Assembly: GCA_034766995.1 (NCBI GenBank)
Contig: CM068320.1
Coordinates: 7,692,501-7,756,500 of the forward strand
Direction: 5' to 3'
DNA length: 64,000 bases
Origin: Acanthacorydalis orientalis
Lineage: Eukaryota; Arthropoda; Insecta; Megaloptera; Corydalidae
Positions 58,886 through 64,000 of the stretch are shown here, piece by piece. How positions within the stretch are numbered: the first letter of the stretch is position 1; each line of letters starts with the position of its first letter. A program made the translations under genes and the position numbers. Below the pieces are notes generated by a model. That model was not told where the DNA came from. It searched no databases and saw only the letters and a list, made by a program, of their open reading frames with translations.

Positions 58886-60592
58886 GGATGATCATAAAAG
58901 CTTCAATCAATTGAATCTTTGAATCTTTACCATTTATTTTTTAAAAACGGGATTAATAGTGAGAGTAATTTATTTTATCCAATTCTTTTATGTGAAACAA
59001 AATGCAGTTTTCTTTCCATTAATTAGGTTAACAATATCACAATTTCTTATTTCATATTTATTTGTAATTCAATTGTATTTACTGATAAACTTCTGATGAT
59101 AAGGTATTCCTGTTGTTTCTTGGCGCTAATGGTATTAGCTGTCGACACGCTGCTGAACCCCAACTGTCTATCTATCTACCGGTATTCTTTAATTTTTAAT
59201 TGTTTATAGAGTATGAGAAATTAGCAAGAGCGGGATTTTCTCTAAGAACTAAATACTTTATGTACGACCTTGAATAAAAAGTAGCGTCTTAATAAGTCCT
59301 ATCGTCCATTTTATACATATTATCTGATTTCAATAAAACATATATGGATAGCGTTATTTCTGTTTTTAAACAATATTCATAAAATGCTATATAAAAAATA
59401 CATATATATATATTCGTTTTATTTACAAAATATCTTCTCCTACGTATTTTCATGATCTGTATTTAAAGATTTCACATTAATTTTAAAAGCTACATTTATT
59501 TTCAAACACAATTCATCTTCAATCTTTCACGATTCTTGGACAAATAATGTTCGGAACGGATTTGAGGTCACCCTACAGGAAGTATTCTAAAGGAACGAGA
59601 CTCTGTGACCAAACTGACCATTTCACCGAAACTCTGTTTCCATTCTATTGATTTCTCTGAATAACTCACTTACAAAATCACAGACCTTTACCACCGCACA
59701 TTTGTTATTATGCTTCTACATACATATTCTGAGTGTAATCTCTCTTACGTTAATTCAGTAACCAACCTTAATTAATACAAATATTCTTCTATGTGTAATT
59801 CTACACAAGATTCACAAATACAATAGTATATTGAATATAAAAATGAAATAAAATAATTTAAATGGCATTTGTGAATAGTTTTACTTTATTTGGAATAAAA
59901 ATAAATATTTGAAAGATAATTTTTACACATAATATTACACAATAATAAAATCATTACACGTACAGTTACTCACTTTAACGTCAATACCATGTACAAAAAA
60001 ATAAATATAACATTCAAGTTTTTTTTTACAATGCAGAGCCAGTTGTGTTCCAATATCATTTAAATATATCTGTCCTTATATAAAACATTTCGAATTGTTT
60101 TATCTTCTTCTGTGCGAGTTTGTTTATATTTTGCAATAAAAATGGTTTTTGGAATAAATTGAAAAATTTTATATATAAAACTTTATTTTTTTTGATCTCA
60201 TATTTAAATAAAATTATTTTAATAAATTATTCTTTACTTATACAAAGAGAAGAACTGCGTACAATGAACCAGCGAGTAAATATAAGAACTAATAAAATAG
60301 CGAAGCAGTAAAAACAAATCAATGGAAACATGTTGGAACGTTCATAGTGATGTAGGATCAACGCTACAAAACTCACTTTTTGTAATGAATTATTTCCTAC
60401 ATTTCACTCACTTGTCCGCTGCTTCATTATGTACGCTCCTTAAGCTACATGTTTATAAATACATAAACGATACGAAGTTATTTTTTTATCTATAAATACT
60501 TTAATTAAATTGCTGGCTTATAACATCTATTTATTTATCAAACAATTGATATATTTTCAAATAACTGACACGACACCCAAAGTTCTGCTTTA

Positions 60593-60593
<1 letters not shown>

Positions 60594-60646
<53 letters not shown>

Positions 60647-60695
60647 CACGAGTATATACATGTAAATACATATATATATATATATATATATATAA
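60594..60695. repeat. (TC)n-(TA)n compound microsatellite
   Basis: About 12 TC units, then TA units, a CACGAG-containing break and a second TA block. Confidence 0.95.
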
Positions 60696-61471
60696 TAGAG
60701 TGAGTATGGTAAAAACAATTTTTATAACAATTATATTGCATGTTGGTCAGTTTTTAAATTACAGATAAATCTTACTTTTTTATATTTGAAGTCCTATTTT
60801 GGACATTCAATCGATATTATCGACGAATGCGCTAATTTTATATCGAAATATTTTATTAAAACACTTTGGTTTGTTTTTAAGATAACAAAAATTTATCAAA
60901 AATTTTAAATAGCAGCCCTTGTATATCATAGAAAATCCCAAAGTAATAATAATGCAAGACTTAATAAGACTAACATATTATTTTGAAACGAAATTTTTCA
61001 TTTCATAGTTTAATCTTACGGTAAGGACATGGTGTAAACTGAAGAAAAAATAATGGTGTACCGACGTAATAGTCAAAATATTACTTGAAAATTTATTCGA
61101 AATCGCCTTGTAATTTTTTAATTAGCGTTGGAAAAATCTCGCGAGTTTGAGAATAATTAATTTTTTACTTATTAAATAACCGAAGTTGATAAACAGTGAA
61201 AGTATTGTCAGTTTAAATTACGAATAATAAAAGTAATTTTAAATTTGAAGCAGTCTGTTATCATATTTTAGTAGTATCGCATTATCATAAGAAACAATAA
61301 TTATAAAAGTAAATAAACATTTTGTATATATATTTCGGTTATTACTTTATTTTAACATTTTTTGAGCTTATAAAGTACTATCAACCGAGTATTTCAGAAA
61401 ATCCTCCTCCCAATTTAAAAAAATAAACATACGTTTGATTATTTTCTGAAAAGTGGACATGTAAGGTTATT

Positions 61472-61476
<5 letters not shown>

Positions 61477-61536
<60 letters not shown>
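61477..61536. repeat. (TA)n microsatellite
   Basis: About 23 TA units then TTTA and a shorter TA block. Confidence 0.97.
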
Positions 61537-61620
61537 TCTCTAACATTTTCATAATAGATTTTTCATTCTATCTCTAACTGCTTTCAATAAAAAATTCACA
61601 AACTAACACTATACAGGCAC

Positions 61621-61669
61621 GCACACACACACACATATATATATATACATATATATATGTATATATATG

Positions 61670-61700
<31 letters not shown>

Positions 61701-61701
61701 T
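61621..61701. repeat. (CA)n-(TA)n-(TG)n palindromic microsatellite
   Basis: CA units at the left and TG units at the right are complementary arms around interrupted TA blocks, so the whole array is an inverted repeat. Confidence 0.95.
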
Positions 61702-62141
61702 GGCATGTGTGTATATCTATATGTTTATCTTTGTGTATTAATGTGTATATATTAAAACATATTTATACAAGTTTGAAGAAATTTGTAGCTGTTATAAATA
61801 CACATCAAAAATTTTTCTATTGTGTAACATTTCTCTTATAAATTTAATATATGTAATAAATATTACAACAAAATTCGAGAAGAGCAAAGTTTATTCAATA
61901 AAAGTTTGTACACATTAATAATACAACATACATTGTATTATTCTTATACATTTATATTGTCATATATTGTAATAACAAAAATCAAACCACACAATTCGGA
62001 ACCAAAATTCTTCATGCCAAATTTTATTTGTGTGTGCTTTTCAATGCAACGCCGTCACATTTTGGACAAAATTTTTACTTTATTTATCTTATATAGCTCT
62101 GATTTGTATGCACATATATAAGTGAAATATATTTTTCAATT

Positions 62142-62143
<2 letters not shown>

Positions 62144-62176
<33 letters not shown>
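62144..62176. repeat. (TA)n microsatellite
   Basis: About 16 TA units. Confidence 0.97.
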
Positions 62177-62178
<2 letters not shown>

Positions 62179-62708
62179 GCACATAAAATAAAAATATCTT
62201 TTTTTAAAAGCATGTATCTCATTGAAAAATGGATTTAGAATTTTAAATTGTCTATTGCTCAAAATAACAAATAGACATATATTTTTATTCCTTATAAACA
62301 GAACCTCTCCTTACACTACGCTGCTTCTAAATCTCCTCTACTAATAATTACTTTATTAGACATGTCTTTCACTTTTTCTTTCAACAATCCTTCCAATCTC
62401 TTAGTATAAGACATTTAGAGCTGATAAGATCGATAATTACTATAGAAATATTATAATTTTTATTAAATATTACTTATTTCAATAATTATCAAATAATCAA
62501 CAAAGTAGTGTTATAGATCAATATTCAGCAAATAGGCTAAGCAACTTACAAGGTTGTCTATTTTTGAAATATTATTTAAAATATATTTTTTTCTTTTATA
62601 TATTCCTCAATCATACGAAATTCAGTTCAGTGTTTGATAATAAGAATTTTTTTATTAATAATGTACTTGCACTCTAGTCAAAATAATTTTTGTTTAGGAA
62701 TAAAGTTG

Positions 62709-62710
<2 letters not shown>

Positions 62711-62767
<57 letters not shown>

Positions 62768-62780
62768 TAGATAGATAGAT

Positions 62781-62845
<65 letters not shown>
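62711..62845. repeat. (TA)n-(GATA)n-(TA)n compound array
   Basis: A TA block, five GATA units at about 62765-62785, then two further TA blocks split by one CA. Confidence 0.97.
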
Positions 62846-62850
<5 letters not shown>

Positions 62851-63180
62851 TACAATATCTACATATGACGAAAATTATTCTGTGGTTTGATGAATTTAAA
62901 TTTTAAGTTTTCAATAGTAACAATGGTTGTGTCAGAAGAAGGTAAAGAGAAGATTACATCATGACTGGCATAAAATCTATTCTACTAATAGTAGAAATTT
63001 AATCAATATTTGGATTTGTATTTCAACGAGGAAATTTGATAACCTTGCAGAAAATTCACATGAAACTATAAACAGCTAAATATTCTACATTACTGTAACA
63101 TCGTACTTTACTATCTAAACGCTATTTAATTGAAAATAATGTTTCATGGCTACGTGTAGTATTACTCAAATATTTAAAAA

Positions 63181-63181
<1 letters not shown>

Positions 63182-63220
<39 letters not shown>
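63182..63220. repeat. (TA)n microsatellite
   Basis: About 19 TA units. Confidence 0.97.
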
Positions 63221-63222
<2 letters not shown>

Positions 63223-63327
63223 CATGATGTTTTTAAGATATTGAAAAAGTATGAAATTTTAATTAGTTTTTCTTGCCATTTATTTGTAAAAGTAGGAAAA
63301 TTTATAATATTATTTAATAGATTAATA

Positions 63328-63329
<2 letters not shown>

Positions 63330-63380
<51 letters not shown>

Positions 63381-63384
63381 GTAT
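63330..63384. repeat. (TA)n microsatellite
   Basis: About 17 TA units, a TG interruption and a second TA block. It inflates the 104-codon frame at 63241-63555, which has no known domain. Confidence 0.95.
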
Positions 63385-63965
63385 GGCTCAAGGACTGTCT
63401 CCTTCTTAGAAGTTCTCGATAGTGCTAGGCTTTTTCATTCTCTCTTTTCATATCGAAAAATTATTGGATATGCTCTTCAAAAATTCTTTATAGGTGCTAG
63501 ATACCTTTATATGTTATTACTCTTAAAAATAGTTTCTTTTCAGAAAACTTTTTAGTTTGGCATGCAATTTATGCTTCATACAGATGATTCTTTGAAGTGA
63601 CTAATTGGACTTATTTGATTCTAAAACGAAAAATCTGATACTAGAATAGTCTTAGGCGTACAAATAATTGCCTCATAATAATCTAGTAATTTGTATTTAC
63701 TAAAAATATATAAGTTGAAAAACTTCATTACATAATTTCATTCAGAAAACTGTCACATGCAGTGTGTTCACTCCGTTGAAATTATAAGTTACGGATTGTA
63801 CGAATTTCAATTTATAAATTTGTTTGAAATTTGTCAGTAAAAAAAAATCATATAAAATGAAAAAGTAGCCATAATTTTAAATTCTAGTTTAGTATACATA
63901 TCAAATATTTACAAAATAAAAAAAATCATTGGAATCTAGTAGAAACTACGCTGTAATTTAATAAA

Positions 63966-64000
63966 CGTGGATCGTTTGATATGTTTGGTAAATTTCTATG
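63966..64000 (+). mobile_element. Start of a further family B mariner, cut by window end
   Basis: CGTGGATCGTTTGATATGTT followed by TGGTAAATTTCTATG matches the left end of the 22693 element (CGAGAGTCGTTTGATAAGTT, TGGCAAATTTATATG). The flank reads AA rather than TA. The remainder lies beyond the window. Confidence 0.8.

Larger units (their letters stand above)
57890..63960. other. AT-rich stretch with microsatellites, no recognisable genes
   Basis: 59090-59170 and 59540-59700 are less AT-rich but show no motif I can assign. Frames at 58653-58922 and 63241-63555 are partly (TA)n translations; those at 60120-60311 and 61906-62121 have no known domain. Confidence 0.55.

Overview
The window looks like intergenic or intronic DNA of an arthropod nuclear genome, most likely an insect. 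It is very AT-rich. I found no intact host gene, rRNA or functional tRNA. The readable genes all belong to transposons, and the mariner families, LINE ends with very short 3' tails, a PIF/Harbinger remnant and piggyBac-like MITEs fit an insect. I cannot name the species.

Layout. 1-7.3 kb is AT-rich DNA with (TA)n arrays and no supportable gene. 7.3-10.8 kb has two less AT-rich islands, a 520-bp cecropia-type mariner MITE (8264-8783), a mariner relic (about 9.8-10.1 kb) and a lone mariner end (10688). 11.9-15.25 kb is a stack of transposons: a LINE 3' fragment, a PIF/Harbinger transposase remnant, then a second LINE 3' end interrupted by the best-preserved element here, a 1289-bp mariner (13353-14641) with an open transposase frame. 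17.7-18.85 kb holds two more MITEs of the cecropia-type family. A full-length but dead mariner occupies 22693-23985. 26-32.7 kb is mostly (TA)n microsatellites plus a small piggyBac-like MITE (26848-26973). 32.7-34.3 kb holds transposase relics and a second piggyBac-like MITE. 38.2-39.2 kb is a 1-kb fold-back element with tRNA-like sequence in each arm. 42.1-43.2 kb is a 5'-truncated LINE whose (TA)n tail and target-site duplication are visible. 43.7-44.6 kb has a mariner relic and another MITE. 45.5-46.4 kb has a repeat shared with 37 kb and a promoter-like CCAAT/E-box cluster. 47.0-47.9 kb has two transposase relics. 50.63-51.50 kb is an internally deleted mariner. 52.1-52.6 kb is the strongest CpG-containing island and a candidate promoter or first exon. 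56.76-57.88 kb is a further decayed mariner. The last 35 bases are the start of another mariner.

How the parts relate. At least five Tc1/mariner lineages at different stages of decay coexist. One has an almost intact transposase. One family survives as MITEs that keep only the transposase DNA-binding region. Another is represented by a copy that lost exactly that region. The (TA)n arrays have at least two visible relations to transposons: one array is a LINE 3' tail, and another is interrupted by a mariner.
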